From IMG/VR virus record IMGVR_UViG_3300047476_000561, positions 1 to 21,304 of that record: a stretch of 21,304 nucleotides of DNA. One strand, given 5' to 3'. How positions within the stretch are numbered: the first letter of the stretch is position 1; every line of letters begins with the position of its first letter. Under the pieces are notes generated by a model, which was not told the origin of the DNA, made no database searches, and worked only from the letters and a program-made list of their open reading frames with translations. Below, one piece after another: positions 15,036-21,218 of the stretch. Origin of the DNA: a virus. The position numbers and the translations under genes were made by a program.

Positions 15036-15518
15036 ATGACTAGTTTCGCACTATCATCATCTACGCAGTTCTTTGAATGCCTACATGAGAATCCTGCTTC
15101 ATCATTAGATTCTCTGGAGGTATTCTGCGTAGAGTGCTCTTTGGAGCGAGAAGGCAGTAGCGTTGAGAACGCTCTGAACCTTCACGAGGTCAGCCGTGCC
15201 GAGCAGGAGTCTGAACATGTTCAGCACCTGCCCATCCTACAGAAGGATGGGGAAGGGCACGAGTGGACCGACCGTGAAGGTGAACTCAAAGAGCAGATTT
15301 ATGACATTACCAACCGTCTTCCTAGTTGGTTATGGCTTGGCTCTCGTATCTTCCCTATGCTAAAGCCAGATGAACTTACTGCTTATCTGGCTCTACCATC
15401 AACCGATACTATCTGTGTCTCATGCCACCTACAAGTTAATAGATTTGTAGGTTGCCTTCAATGTGTAACGCCCTCTCAATCTCTATACAATGAGATTAGT
15501 AGAGTTCTTCATAGTTAG
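15036..15518 (+). CDS. Early protein with C-terminal zinc ribbon (160 aa)
   Basis: The first rightward gene, 160 aa from ATG at 15036, chosen over an in-frame TTG at 15012 because AAAGGAA precedes the ATG and the TTG lies inside a hairpin. Residues about 31-34 hold a first CxxC (VFCVECS). The middle is acidic and polar (HEVSRAEQESEHVQHLP). The C-terminal third has a hydrophobic segment (RLPSWLWLGSRIFPMLKPDE) and then CVSC-x9-CLQC, a four-Cys zinc-ribbon pattern. Such ribbons bind DNA, RNA or proteins. No family is recognised, and regulator or host-takeover protein are both possible. Many codons are less A/T-rich than in the late genes. Confidence 0.7.
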   Translation: MTSFALSSSTQFFECLHENPASSLDSLEVFCVECSLEREGSSVENALNLHEVSRAEQESEHVQHLPILQKDGEGHEWTDREGELKEQIYDITNRLPSWLWLGSRIFPMLKPDELTAYLALPSTDTICVSCHLQVNRFVGCLQCVTPSQSLYNEISRVLHS

Positions 15519-15526
15519 TCAACTAC

Positions 15527-15561
15527 GGATTTCCCCTGAGATAATGCTCAGGGGAAAATCC
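15527..15561 (+). promoter_or_regulatory. Strong hairpin between the first two early genes
   Basis: GGATTTCCCCTGAG (15527-15540) pairs with CTCAGGGGAAAATCC (15547-15561) over 14 base pairs with one bulged A; the loop is ATAATG. There is no T-run, so it is unlikely to be an intrinsic terminator. It ends ten bases before the AAAGGAGATAG ribosome site of the next gene and may stabilise or cleave the transcript. Confidence 0.65.
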
Positions 15562-15585
15562 TCCGAGAATAAAGGAGATAGATAA

Positions 15586-15894
15586 ATGAGTAATTCATTT
15601 AGTTTCAATCAGGTTATCCTGAAGAAGGTTCTTGATTATGATTCAGTAATCAAGGTAAATCTTGAGGACCGTAGAGCAGTAAGCCAACCAGATGGTTCTT
15701 ATCGCTCAGTATTTGTATGCTCTCGTCAGATAACAGTTAATGACACTGACCTTATGAAGTTCATTCGTGAGAATGTATCTGCGAACGATGAGTTCGTAGT
15801 TAATGTAAACGGTTATGCGACTACCACATTTAGTAAGAAAACTAATAAGTGGTATGAGAATCTCGTAGCAACTGAGTTTACTCTCGCTGAGTAA
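15586..15894 (+). CDS. Small beta-rich protein, possible OB-fold/ssDNA-binding type (102 aa)
   Basis: A 102-aa protein from ATG at 15586 with AAAGGAG eight bases upstream. The predicted pattern is mainly strands: VIKVNLEDRRAVSQ, YRSVFVCSRQITVN, DEFVVNVNGYATTTF, then KTNKWYENLVATEFTLAE. A final strand following an aromatic/basic turn resembles the last strands of single-stranded-DNA-binding OB folds, and the size would fit one domain. There is no acidic C-terminal tip beyond the last Glu. The OB-fold idea is a weak inference; a different beta-barrel is equally possible. Strong hairpins lie on both sides of the gene, which suggests independent control or high expression. Confidence 0.65.
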   Translation: MSNSFSFNQVILKKVLDYDSVIKVNLEDRRAVSQPDGSYRSVFVCSRQITVNDTDLMKFIRENVSANDEFVVNVNGYATTTFSKKTNKWYENLVATEFTLAE

Positions 15895-15901
15895 TCACTG
15901 G

Positions 15902-15940
15902 CTGGGTAGAGGGGCTTCGGCTCTTCTACCCAGTCTCTTA
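15902..15940 (+). terminator. Stem-loop with UUCG loop, terminator-like
   Basis: A 14-bp stem (15902-15915 with 15920-15933) closes a C(TTCG)G tetraloop. Two pairs are G-U in the plus-strand RNA and would be A-C in the minus-strand RNA, so the plus strand is the structured one. The following TCTCTT is only a short U-rich run, so it may be a partial terminator or an mRNA-end stabiliser rather than a full stop. Confidence 0.6.
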
Positions 15941-15993
15941 AAAAACCACACCGTTTCATCGACAGATGACAGCGAGTCGAACAGGAGATAGCA

Positions 15994-16137
15994 GTGAGCA
16001 GAGACTTAACACCAGAAGATTTAGAAAGATGGAAGAAAGTCAGCAAAGATTATATATTAGTAGACCAGTTCCTACCTACAATCAATGACCTAATCAAGCA
16101 GATAGAGGAGGCAGACTCAGATGTTGGGCTACAATAA
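15994..16137 (+). CDS. Small hypothetical protein (47 aa)
   Basis: A 47-codon ORF starting with GTG at 15994, with AGGAGATAGC directly upstream, the same ribosome-site word used by other early genes. The product (MSRDLTPEDLERWKKVSKDY...) is charged and probably two amphipathic helices, ending EEADSDVGLQ. It overlaps the next small ORF by 17 bases. No family is recognised. The strong ribosome site is the main support. Confidence 0.5.
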   Translation: MSRDLTPEDLERWKKVSKDYILVDQFLPTINDLIKQIEEADSDVGLQ

Positions 16138-16285
16138 TACAGAACTAGAGTGTATGAAGGCTGCCATCAACGCAGCCTTGACAGTCATTGACCAAGAGAA
16201 GTATCCTGCCATCAGCAGAAACCTATACAACGCCTCTGAATTTATCAGCGGACTACAAGTAGAAGGATGGACTAATGTTGGATGA
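16121..16285 (+). CDS. Small hypothetical protein (54 aa)
   Basis: A 54-codon ORF with ATG at 16121, preceded by GAGGAGG nine bases upstream, one of the strongest Shine-Dalgarno sites in the window and located inside the 47-aa ORF. The product (MLGYNNTELECMKAAINAAL...) looks helical with a C-terminal FISGLQVEGWTNVG. It overlaps both neighbours, suggesting coupling. The function is unknown. Confidence 0.5.
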   Translation: MLGYNNTELECMKAAINAALTVIDQEKYPAISRNLYNASEFISGLQVEGWTNVG

Positions 16286-16460
16286 AGATACCCCAGTATG
16301 GGAGCACACCATGTGGATTATGGCAAGAGTTCGGCGCCGCACCTCACATGTAGATATAGATAGGGCAGGAACAGAAGCCCTTGATGACCCAGAAGAATGG
16401 ACAGTGCTAGAATTTGACACAGGAATAAAGCATTCCGAAGAAATAATCCGAATCAGTTAG
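16275..16460 (+). CDS. Small acidic hypothetical protein (61 aa)
   Basis: A 61-aa protein from ATG at 16275, which overlaps the end of the 54-aa ORF by 11 bases; AGAAGGATGG lies upstream as ribosome site. The product has a Trp/Met-containing N-terminal half with an Arg cluster (MWIMARVRRRTSH) and an acidic C-terminal half (DDPEEWTVLEFDTGIKHSEE). No membrane segment or known motif is present. It belongs to a run of tiny overlapping early genes, often the place of host-takeover or anti-defence proteins in phages; that role is only a possibility here. Confidence 0.5.
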   Translation: MLDEDTPVWEHTMWIMARVRRRTSHVDIDRAGTEALDDPEEWTVLEFDTGIKHSEEIIRIS

Positions 16461-16470
16461 GAAAGAGGAA

Positions 16471-16569
16471 ATGATTAATGAGTTCATTACAAGTTACTAC
16501 CTCACGCCAGCACAAACCTGGACATTCTTCATACTCTTTCTCTATCTCACATGGAGGTTCATTAGATGA
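16471..16569 (+). CDS. 32-aa membrane peptide, possible holin-like partner
   Basis: An ORF of 32 codons from ATG at 16471: a short polar start (MINEFITSYYLTP), then one hydrophobic, aromatic-rich helix (TWTFFILFLYLTW) and a basic end (RFIR), giving one likely membrane span. Its TGA overlaps the ATG of the lysozyme-like gene (ATGA), an arrangement that couples translation and is common in lysis cassettes. AGAGG lies only two bases before the ATG, which is close, so the start is not ideal. A competing overlapping frame exists (16478-16771). Membrane topology and pairing with the secreted enzyme make a lysis accessory role conceivable, but this is inference. Confidence 0.5.
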   Translation: MINEFITSYYLTPAQTWTFFILFLYLTWRFIR

Positions 16570-16988
16570 AGAAGTTATTAGCGATGTCCTTAAGTTGGCT
16601 ACTAGGGCTATTGTCAGCACCATTCTTGCCCAGTCCAGCATACGCAGTGGCAATAGCAACACAACTGGAAGCCAACTGCTTAACAGATACCTCATTGTGG
16701 ACCCCACGAACAGCGAAGGCATACGCCAGAGCGCTGATGAATTGGGATTACCCACATTGGAACAGGTCTGAGTGGATAGCATTAGATAAACTTTGGACCA
16801 AAGAAAGTAACTGGAGACATCAAGCAGACAACAAAGAGTCTACTGCTGGTGGAATCCCACAGATATTAGGACTTGACCCTAAGTCGCCAGCCCCGTATCA
16901 AATTGAACGGGGACTGGCTTATATACAGCACCGTTATGAACGACCATCAATTGCTTGGGCTCACTGGCGCAGCAAAGGATGGTATTAG
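16566..16988 (+). CDS. Secreted lysozyme/transglycosylase-like protein
   Basis: A 140-aa protein with a Sec signal peptide: MKK, a hydrophobic core, then a PSPAYA cleavage site near residue 27. The mature part carries the lysozyme-like domain found in actinobacterial secreted proteins: WTKESNW with the catalytic-type Glu80, then GGIPQ (95-99), QIERGLAYIQHRYERP (112-127) and a final AWAHWRSKGWY. The family is expected to cut peptidoglycan glycan strands outside the membrane. One Cys only (Cys38), so no disulfide. It could be the endolysin, exported by the host Sec pathway, or an enzyme acting on the host wall early. It is coupled to the 32-aa membrane peptide by an ATGA overlap. Confidence 0.8.
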   Translation: MKKLLAMSLSWLLGLLSAPFLPSPAYAVAIATQLEANCLTDTSLWTPRTAKAYARALMNWDYPHWNRSEWIALDKLWTKESNWRHQADNKESTAGGIPQILGLDPKSPAPYQIERGLAYIQHRYERPSIAWAHWRSKGWY

Positions 16989-17029
16989 ATTTCTACCTTG
17001 CGCTTCCGTATGGATTCCCTAGGTAGATA

Positions 17030-17131
17030 GATAAATGTATTGGTATCTATAGTCAATCAGTAGAGAAATCTGAAATGATGTTATAGCGGGCCGCCACTAG
17101 CCATACCATAGTGGATACCAATGCATTTGTT
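17030..17131 (+). ncRNA. Candidate structured leader/ncRNA with an 18-bp closing stem
   Basis: The left arm 17030-17047 pairs with the right arm 17114-17131 over 18 base pairs without a mismatch, three of them G-U in the plus-strand RNA (at 17032/17129, 17038/17123 and 17030/17131); in the opposite strand these would be A-C, so the plus strand is favoured. The enclosed 66 bases include a stem CACTA/TAGTG (17095-17099 with 17109-17113) stacked directly on the closing stem, and a weak TCAG/CTGA stem. It lies between the lysozyme-like gene and the DUF4192-like gene, 27 bases before the latter's start. Function unknown; RNA status is inferred from pairing only. Confidence 0.4.
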
Positions 17132-17158
17132 AACCCAACAACTAACAAAGGAGATAGC

Positions 17159-17695
17159 ATGACAACAAAAGAAGCAATCCGTAATGAGATTCTTAGCGAG
17201 TTATTACTTGCCAAAGAATCATACAATCCTGACAGCAAGGATGACAACATCCGTATTGTTGAGAATGTTCGTAAAGCAGTAGATGAAATGGCAGATGGTA
17301 TCAATCCATCAGCAAAGCACATCGCTGAACTAGCAGTTGCTGCTAAAGAAAACATACAAGTTCGTGACTTCTTAATGGGATTGCGTGCTGAAAAAGACTT
17401 TAAGTTTGTAGGAGAATACCTTGAGTATATGGTTGAGTTAATCAAGAAAGATTATTCTTATCCATTAGCAGCAGTTCTAACTACATACTTCTACGAGCAC
17501 GGTGCCTCTGATACAGCCAAGGATTTACTTGAGCAAGTATTAGATACAGACCCAGAGTATGCACTAGGTAAACTATTGCAAAGAGTTTACGCTGCCGAGT
17601 GGCCAGCAGAATCTATGGCTGACATGGCTAAACAACTACACCACAAAATTATAGATACAATCTACGAGACAGAGGAATCAGATGACAACAACTAA
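17159..17695 (+). CDS. DUF4192-like helical protein (178 aa)
   Basis: A 178-aa protein from ATG at 17159, chosen over an in-frame GTG at 17111 because AAAGGAGATAGC lies directly before the ATG and the GTG falls inside a predicted RNA stem. The C-terminal half (YPLAAVLTTYFYEHGASDTA then LLEQVLDTDPEYALGKLLQR) follows the helix pattern of the C-terminal part of actinobacterial DUF4192 proteins (a TPR-like arrangement with aspartate-proline and aliphatic turns). The usual N-terminal part of DUF4192 is not evident, so it may be a shortened relative. Function is unknown for the family. It overlaps the DUF932 gene by 14 bases. Confidence 0.7.
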   Translation: MTTKEAIRNEILSELLLAKESYNPDSKDDNIRIVENVRKAVDEMADGINPSAKHIAELAVAAKENIQVRDFLMGLRAEKDFKFVGEYLEYMVELIKKDYSYPLAAVLTTYFYEHGASDTAKDLLEQVLDTDPEYALGKLLQRVYAAEWPAESMADMAKQLHHKIIDTIYETEESDDNN

Positions 17696-18665
17696 TCTAG
17701 TTCCAGGTGTAAGAAAAGCAGCATGGAATCAGGTTGGCACAGCAGTAACAGCATCATCAGCATCAGAGGTAGCCAGTCAAGCAGGCCTTGACTGGTCAGT
17801 ATCTTTGCATGATATTGAGGCTAACTATGTAGTGCCAGGCAGTGATACAACTAATCGCATACCAGTTGCTAACAAGAAAGCGGTAATTAAAACTACCCCA
17901 TTCGGTGAGACAACTGCTATTGGAGTAGTAGGTAACAAGTATAAACCATTCCAAAATGCAGAGATATTCTCAGCCCTTGATAGCATGATTGATTCAGGTC
18001 AGGCTAGATATGCTGCTGCTGGTGAGTATGATGGCGGCGCTAAAGTATGGATGTTACTAGAGTTACCACTTGAAGTAACAGTTGCTAACGACCCACATGC
18101 TGCGTTCTTATTGGCTAAGACTAGCCATGATGGCAGCGGTTCAGTTAGTATCAAGCCAGTGATTGAACGATTGTTTTGTATGAATCAAATCAATAAGATT
18201 TATCGGAACAATAACAAGCACACATACACACTACGGCATACACAAAATGCAGTGCTATCAGTATCTGATATTAGCAATATCATTCAGTTAACTTATGATA
18301 TGGCTAATGAATATGAGACAATGGCAGAAGCATTAATTAATAAGAAGGTAGACCATGCTCGTGCAGTTAACTACTTCAAGAAAGTATGGGCACTACCATC
18401 TAAGATAGAAGAAGCACCTATTGAGTTGCTATCTTCATCTGAAAAGAATGCCAGAACAAAAGCATTTAATGCTAGAGCAAAGGCATTATCTATTTACAAT
18501 GACTCAACTACACAGTTTAATATCAAAGGAACTGAGTTCGGTTTATGGCAGGCAGTGGTAGAATACGCTGACCATCATAGCATTTCAAAGAACCGAGCAG
18601 TTGCTACTATTGCACAACGCAATGATGGTATTAAAGTAAGAGCACTTGAACTACTAGGAATGTAA
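17682..18665 (+). CDS. DUF932 family phage/plasmid protein
   Basis: A 327-aa protein of the DUF932 family (phage/plasmid-like protein), recognised by its N-terminal phrase KAAWNQVGTAV, the following AGLDWSV, the GVVGNKYKPFQNAEIF segment at about residues 80-97, and the later FCMNQ region (about 165). Members occur on many phages and plasmids, but their biochemical role is not established. It is soluble with no signal peptide. The ATG at 17682 lies inside the end of the DUF4192-like gene with GAGG ten bases upstream. Co-localisation with that gene and with replication genes downstream suggests an early function. Confidence 0.85.
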   Translation: MTTTNLVPGVRKAAWNQVGTAVTASSASEVASQAGLDWSVSLHDIEANYVVPGSDTTNRIPVANKKAVIKTTPFGETTAIGVVGNKYKPFQNAEIFSALDSMIDSGQARYAAAGEYDGGAKVWMLLELPLEVTVANDPHAAFLLAKTSHDGSGSVSIKPVIERLFCMNQINKIYRNNNKHTYTLRHTQNAVLSVSDISNIIQLTYDMANEYETMAEALINKKVDHARAVNYFKKVWALPSKIEEAPIELLSSSEKNARTKAFNARAKALSIYNDSTTQFNIKGTEFGLWQAVVEYADHHSISKNRAVATIAQRNDGIKVRALELLGM

Positions 18666-18674
18666 GGAGATAGC

Positions 18675-19124
18675 ATGACAATGTATTACAGTGAAAACAA
18701 CGGTGAACCATTCATCACTATCCAAGTTAAAGATGCTAAGTATACCCTTACTCAAGCAGCCTTGGCTGAAATCATTGAGAAGAATGAATCACTTAAGGTA
18801 GAACTAGAACAAAGCAACCGTATGATTAGAAGTTTAGGTTGGGATGTTAGAGAGTTCTTTGAGTCTAGACAAAACTCAGGTGAAGATGAAATCATCTGCA
18901 GTGTAGAAGATGTCAATGAACTACTACTTAAATTAAATGTAGACCCATTAGTCAAAACATGGTCAGCAACAGTGCTAATCTCAGCCACAATTACTGGCAT
19001 AGAAGCAGTAGATGCAGACGCAGCAAGAGAGTTAATCGAAAATAATATTGAGGTTAACCTTACTGAAGATGGTGACCTATGGGTTGATGACATTGATGTA
19101 AGTGATGTGCATCCTGAATCATAG
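18675..19124 (+). CDS. Acidic hypothetical protein (149 aa)
   Basis: A 149-aa acidic protein from ATG at 18675, with AAGGAGATAGC immediately upstream. The N-terminal half has a beta-like start (EPFITIQVKDAKYTLTQAAL), then a probable coiled-coil helix (LAEIIEKNESLKVELEQSNR). The C-terminal half (WSATVLISATITGIEAVDAD ... LWVDDIDVSDV) looks like a small alpha/beta domain with two strands and a very acidic end. This C-terminal pattern is common in hypothetical proteins of actinobacteriophages, but the function is unknown. A candidate promoter begins just after its stop. Confidence 0.65.
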   Translation: MTMYYSENNGEPFITIQVKDAKYTLTQAALAEIIEKNESLKVELEQSNRMIRSLGWDVREFFESRQNSGEDEIICSVEDVNELLLKLNVDPLVKTWSATVLISATITGIEAVDADAARELIENNIEVNLTEDGDLWVDDIDVSDVHPES

Positions 19125-19126
19125 TA

Positions 19127-19135
19127 TGTTATACT
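19127..19135 (+). promoter_or_regulatory. Candidate extended -10 promoter
   Basis: TG-T-TATACT (19127-19135) fits the extended -10 form TGnTATAAT with one mismatch. No good -35 is seen, as often with extended -10 promoters. Transcription would start near 19142, exactly at the first base of the downstream hairpin, so the transcript would begin with that structure. Confidence 0.45.
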
Positions 19136-19141
19136 AATCTT

Positions 19142-19192
19142 GAGTGCCCCGATTTTGGCTATCTCCTTTCTCGGGGCTACTCATAAAGGAGA
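19142..19192 (+). promoter_or_regulatory. Hairpin with anti-Shine-Dalgarno loop, candidate pseudoknot
   Basis: GCCCCGA (19146-19152) pairs with TCGGGGC (19171-19177), extended by GAGT/ACTC (19142-19145 with 19179-19182) across one bulged T. The 18-base loop contains TCTCCTTT (19162-19169), a perfect complement of AAAGGAGA (19185-19192), the ribosome site of the nuclease gene at 19196. Pairing of loop and site would form an H-type pseudoknot (7-bp and 8-bp stems, loops of 9, 1 and 7 bases) that hides the ribosome site. The loop also reads GCTATCTCCTTT, a full complement of AAAGGAGATAGC, used upstream of other early genes. Confidence 0.55.
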
Positions 19193-19195
19193 GCA

Positions 19196-19975
19196 ATGGC
19201 ACACTTACAAATAGAACGAGATAGATACGGCAGACCACTAGTAGTTCCACCCAAAGGTGGTAAGCCAGTAGCATATACAAGAGCAACTACAATTGCTAAC
19301 TCATTAGATGATGCGTCAGCATTAGTTGCCTGGAAGATGCGTATGGCAGCCATTGGTTTAACAACTAGGCCAGACATATTGTTATCTATTAGCGCAGCAC
19401 AAGATGACAAAATGGCAGTCAATTCTTTTATTGAAGATGCTATGCAAGTAGCAGGTGCAAACAAAGCAGCAAACATTGGCACCGCTATACATTCATTTGC
19501 AGAGCGACTAGATTTAGGATTAGAGTTAGGTGTCATACCACCTGAATATTTACCAGATATAAAAGCGTATGAAGAAACAACTAAGATTCTCAACAACAAG
19601 TTCATTGAACAGTTCAGTGTGCTAGACAAATACAAAATTGCTGGCACACCAGATAGAGTTGTTGAGTATAACGGCGAGTTATTTATTGCAGATATTAAGA
19701 CAGGTCGAATAGACCATCCAAATAATATCTCAATTCAGTTGGCTATCTATGCCAACGGCTTGCCGTATGACCCTGCTACGGCAACCCGTGGCACATGGGG
19801 AGATGTAAACAAAGAGAAGGCAATCATTATTCATTTACCTGCAGGTAGTGGCACGTGCAAACTAGTGTGGATAGATATTAAAGAAGGCCATAAGGGTTTA
19901 CAATTCGCTATGAAAGCAAGACAATGGAGAGACCAAAAAGGTCTTTCTTATCCGTTCGAACAGGAGAACAAATAG
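19196..19975 (+). CDS. PD-(D/E)XK exonuclease (RecB/Cas4-like)
   Basis: A 259-aa nuclease of the PD-(D/E)XK superfamily. A conserved His lies in GTAIHSFAERLDLG (His99), the acidic motif in IAGTPDRV (Asp153), the core in ELFIADIKTG (Asp166-x-Lys168), and a QLAIYANG motif follows (Gln181, Tyr185). This arrangement is the RecB/Cas4-type exonuclease module that cuts DNA ends with Mg2+. The four Cys of Cas4 iron-sulphur enzymes are missing, so it is closer to phage recombination exonucleases. It starts with ATG at 19196 after AAAGGAGA and is preceded by the hairpin described above. Its stop overlaps the start of the next gene by one base, so it probably works with the zinc protein and the ATPase in replication or recombination. 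Confidence 0.85.
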   Translation: MAHLQIERDRYGRPLVVPPKGGKPVAYTRATTIANSLDDASALVAWKMRMAAIGLTTRPDILLSISAAQDDKMAVNSFIEDAMQVAGANKAANIGTAIHSFAERLDLGLELGVIPPEYLPDIKAYEETTKILNNKFIEQFSVLDKYKIAGTPDRVVEYNGELFIADIKTGRIDHPNNISIQLAIYANGLPYDPATATRGTWGDVNKEKAIIIHLPAGSGTCKLVWIDIKEGHKGLQFAMKARQWRDQKGLSYPFEQENK

Positions 19976-20409
19976 TGTCTCACTCAGAAGCACCAATCAG
20001 CATCACAGTAAAAACAGCAGCAGGTAGTTTAGTAACAGTTCGTGCAGAGCACGGAGACCAACTAGACCTACTACTTGTTAATGGACTGGAAGCAATCAAG
20101 TCAGCAACAACTGAACTTGAATCAGCAATCAGAGGTGCAGCACCAGTAGCAACACCAATGACAGCAACAGCAATCGCATCATCACTAGGCGCAAGCATCA
20201 TCTCAACTGATAACTCAACTGCATCGCTTGGTGGACGCAATTGCCCACATGGAAAGATGACTGCAATTCAAGGAACAGGTAAAGATGGTTCTTTGTATCG
20301 TGGTTATTTCTGCCCAGCACCAAAGGGTGCCTTTGATAAATGTAAGAACGTTTATCTAAAAACAACAGACGCAGCATGGAACACATTCGTTCCTGAACAG
20401 GTTAAGTGA
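19975..20409 (+). CDS. Zinc-binding replication-associated protein (144 aa)
   Basis: A 144-aa protein from GTG at 19975 with AGGAGA eight bases upstream; a longer reading from ATG at 19924 is possible but overlaps the nuclease gene heavily and lacks a site. The N-terminal half is an Ala/Thr-rich beta/helix domain. The C-terminal half has NCPHGKMTAI, then GYFCPAPKG and DKCKNVY, a CPHG...C...C zinc ribbon of a type seen in phage proteins beside replication genes. The ribbon probably binds single-stranded DNA or a replication partner. The TGA overlaps the next GTG (GTGA). The function is inferred from family pattern and context. Confidence 0.75.
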   Translation: MSHSEAPISITVKTAAGSLVTVRAEHGDQLDLLLVNGLEAIKSATTELESAIRGAAPVATPMTATAIASSLGASIISTDNSTASLGGRNCPHGKMTAIQGTGKDGSLYRGYFCPAPKGAFDKCKNVYLKTTDAAWNTFVPEQVK

Positions 20410-21218
20410 AAACACTTAGACGCTCCATCAACAAAGCAGAAGTGGGGGGCGAACCATTGCCCCCTGCTTTTCAAGCATTTGAAAGAGCGGGAATTATATT
20501 ACGGCGTGCAGAAGTAACAGTAATTGCAGGCACGCCTGGCGCAGGTAAGTCATCAGTAGCATTGGCTATTGCAGCCAGAGCAAAACTACCTACACTTTAC
20601 TTCAGTGCGGATACTAATGCACATACAATGGCGATGAGATTAATTTCAATGGCAGGTAAGATGAGTCAGTCTGCTGCCGAACAGTTACTAAAGAAAGACC
20701 CAGACAGAGCAGCGGAATTACTATTACTAAATAATCATTTGTTTTGGTCATTTGAATCTACACCTACATTAAAAGATTTAGATGAAGAGGTATCTGCGTT
20801 TGAAACTATCTGGGGTAGAAGTCCTACACTAATAGTTGTAGATAATCTTATGGACATAGCAATGGATGGACATGAAGAGTTCCAAGGTATGCGTGCTGCT
20901 ATGAAGGAGTTAAAGTATTTGGCTAGAGATACCAATGCTGCAGTCCTAGTATTACACCATACTAAAGAAGGCTTTGAAGGTTATCCATGCCAGCCACGGT
21001 CAGCAGTTCAAGGTCTAGTCAATCAGATACCAGCAATGGTATTAACTATTGGCCAGATGAAACAAGGTAATGATAACTTCTTGTGCGTAGCACCAGTAAA
21101 GAATCGTTATGGTAGGGCAGACCAGACTGGCAATAACTATGTGACGTTAGCATTCGACCCAGAGTCTATGCATCTTGATGATGTTATGATTCGTTATATG
21201 GCACCAGAAATGTTTTAA
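20406..21218 (+). CDS. RecA/DnaB-fold ATPase (helicase-like)
   Basis: A 270-aa P-loop ATPase of the RecA/DnaB type. The Walker A is GTPGAGKS (42-49), followed by a helix and the strand LPTLYFSADT (61-70) where DnaB-like proteins have their second motif. The Walker B is TLIVVDN (141-147), and LVLHHTKE (181-188) takes the place of the sensor strand. The size corresponds to the C-terminal ATPase domain alone, without the N-terminal primase-binding domain of DnaB, so it could be a short replicative helicase or a RepA/recombination-type ATPase. It starts with GTG at 20406 overlapping the preceding stop, and its TAA overlaps the next ATG. Confidence 0.82.
   Translation: MKTLRRSINKAEVGGEPLPPAFQAFERAGIILRRAEVTVIAGTPGAGKSSVALAIAARAKLPTLYFSADTNAHTMAMRLISMAGKMSQSAAEQLLKKDPDRAAELLLLNNHLFWSFESTPTLKDLDEEVSAFETIWGRSPTLIVVDNLMDIAMDGHEEFQGMRAAMKELKYLARDTNAAVLVLHHTKEGFEGYPCQPRSAVQGLVNQIPAMVLTIGQMKQGNDNFLCVAPVKNRYGRADQTGNNYVTLAFDPESMHLDDVMIRYMAPEMF

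Noticed and set aside
16478-16771. 97-aa plus-strand ORF with a fairly well spaced ribosome site
   Set aside because: It overlaps the lysozyme-like gene by about 200 bases, and that gene has clear domain evidence. It also has no recognisable domain. Kept only as an alternative frame in the findings.
17036-17125. Possible tRNA (Phe-like GAA in a 7-base loop CTGAAAT)
   Set aside because: The anticodon stem pairs poorly, there is no canonical T-arm (no TTCGA-like loop) and the closing stem is 18 bp instead of 7.
17111-17158. GTG start extending the DUF4192-like protein by 16 codons
   Set aside because: The GTG is inside a predicted RNA stem; the ATG at 17159 follows a full AAAGGAGATAGC site.
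19924-19974. ATG start extending the zinc protein by 17 codons
   Set aside because: It would overlap the nuclease gene by 52 bases and lacks a ribosome site, while GTG at 19975 has AGGAGA at proper distance.
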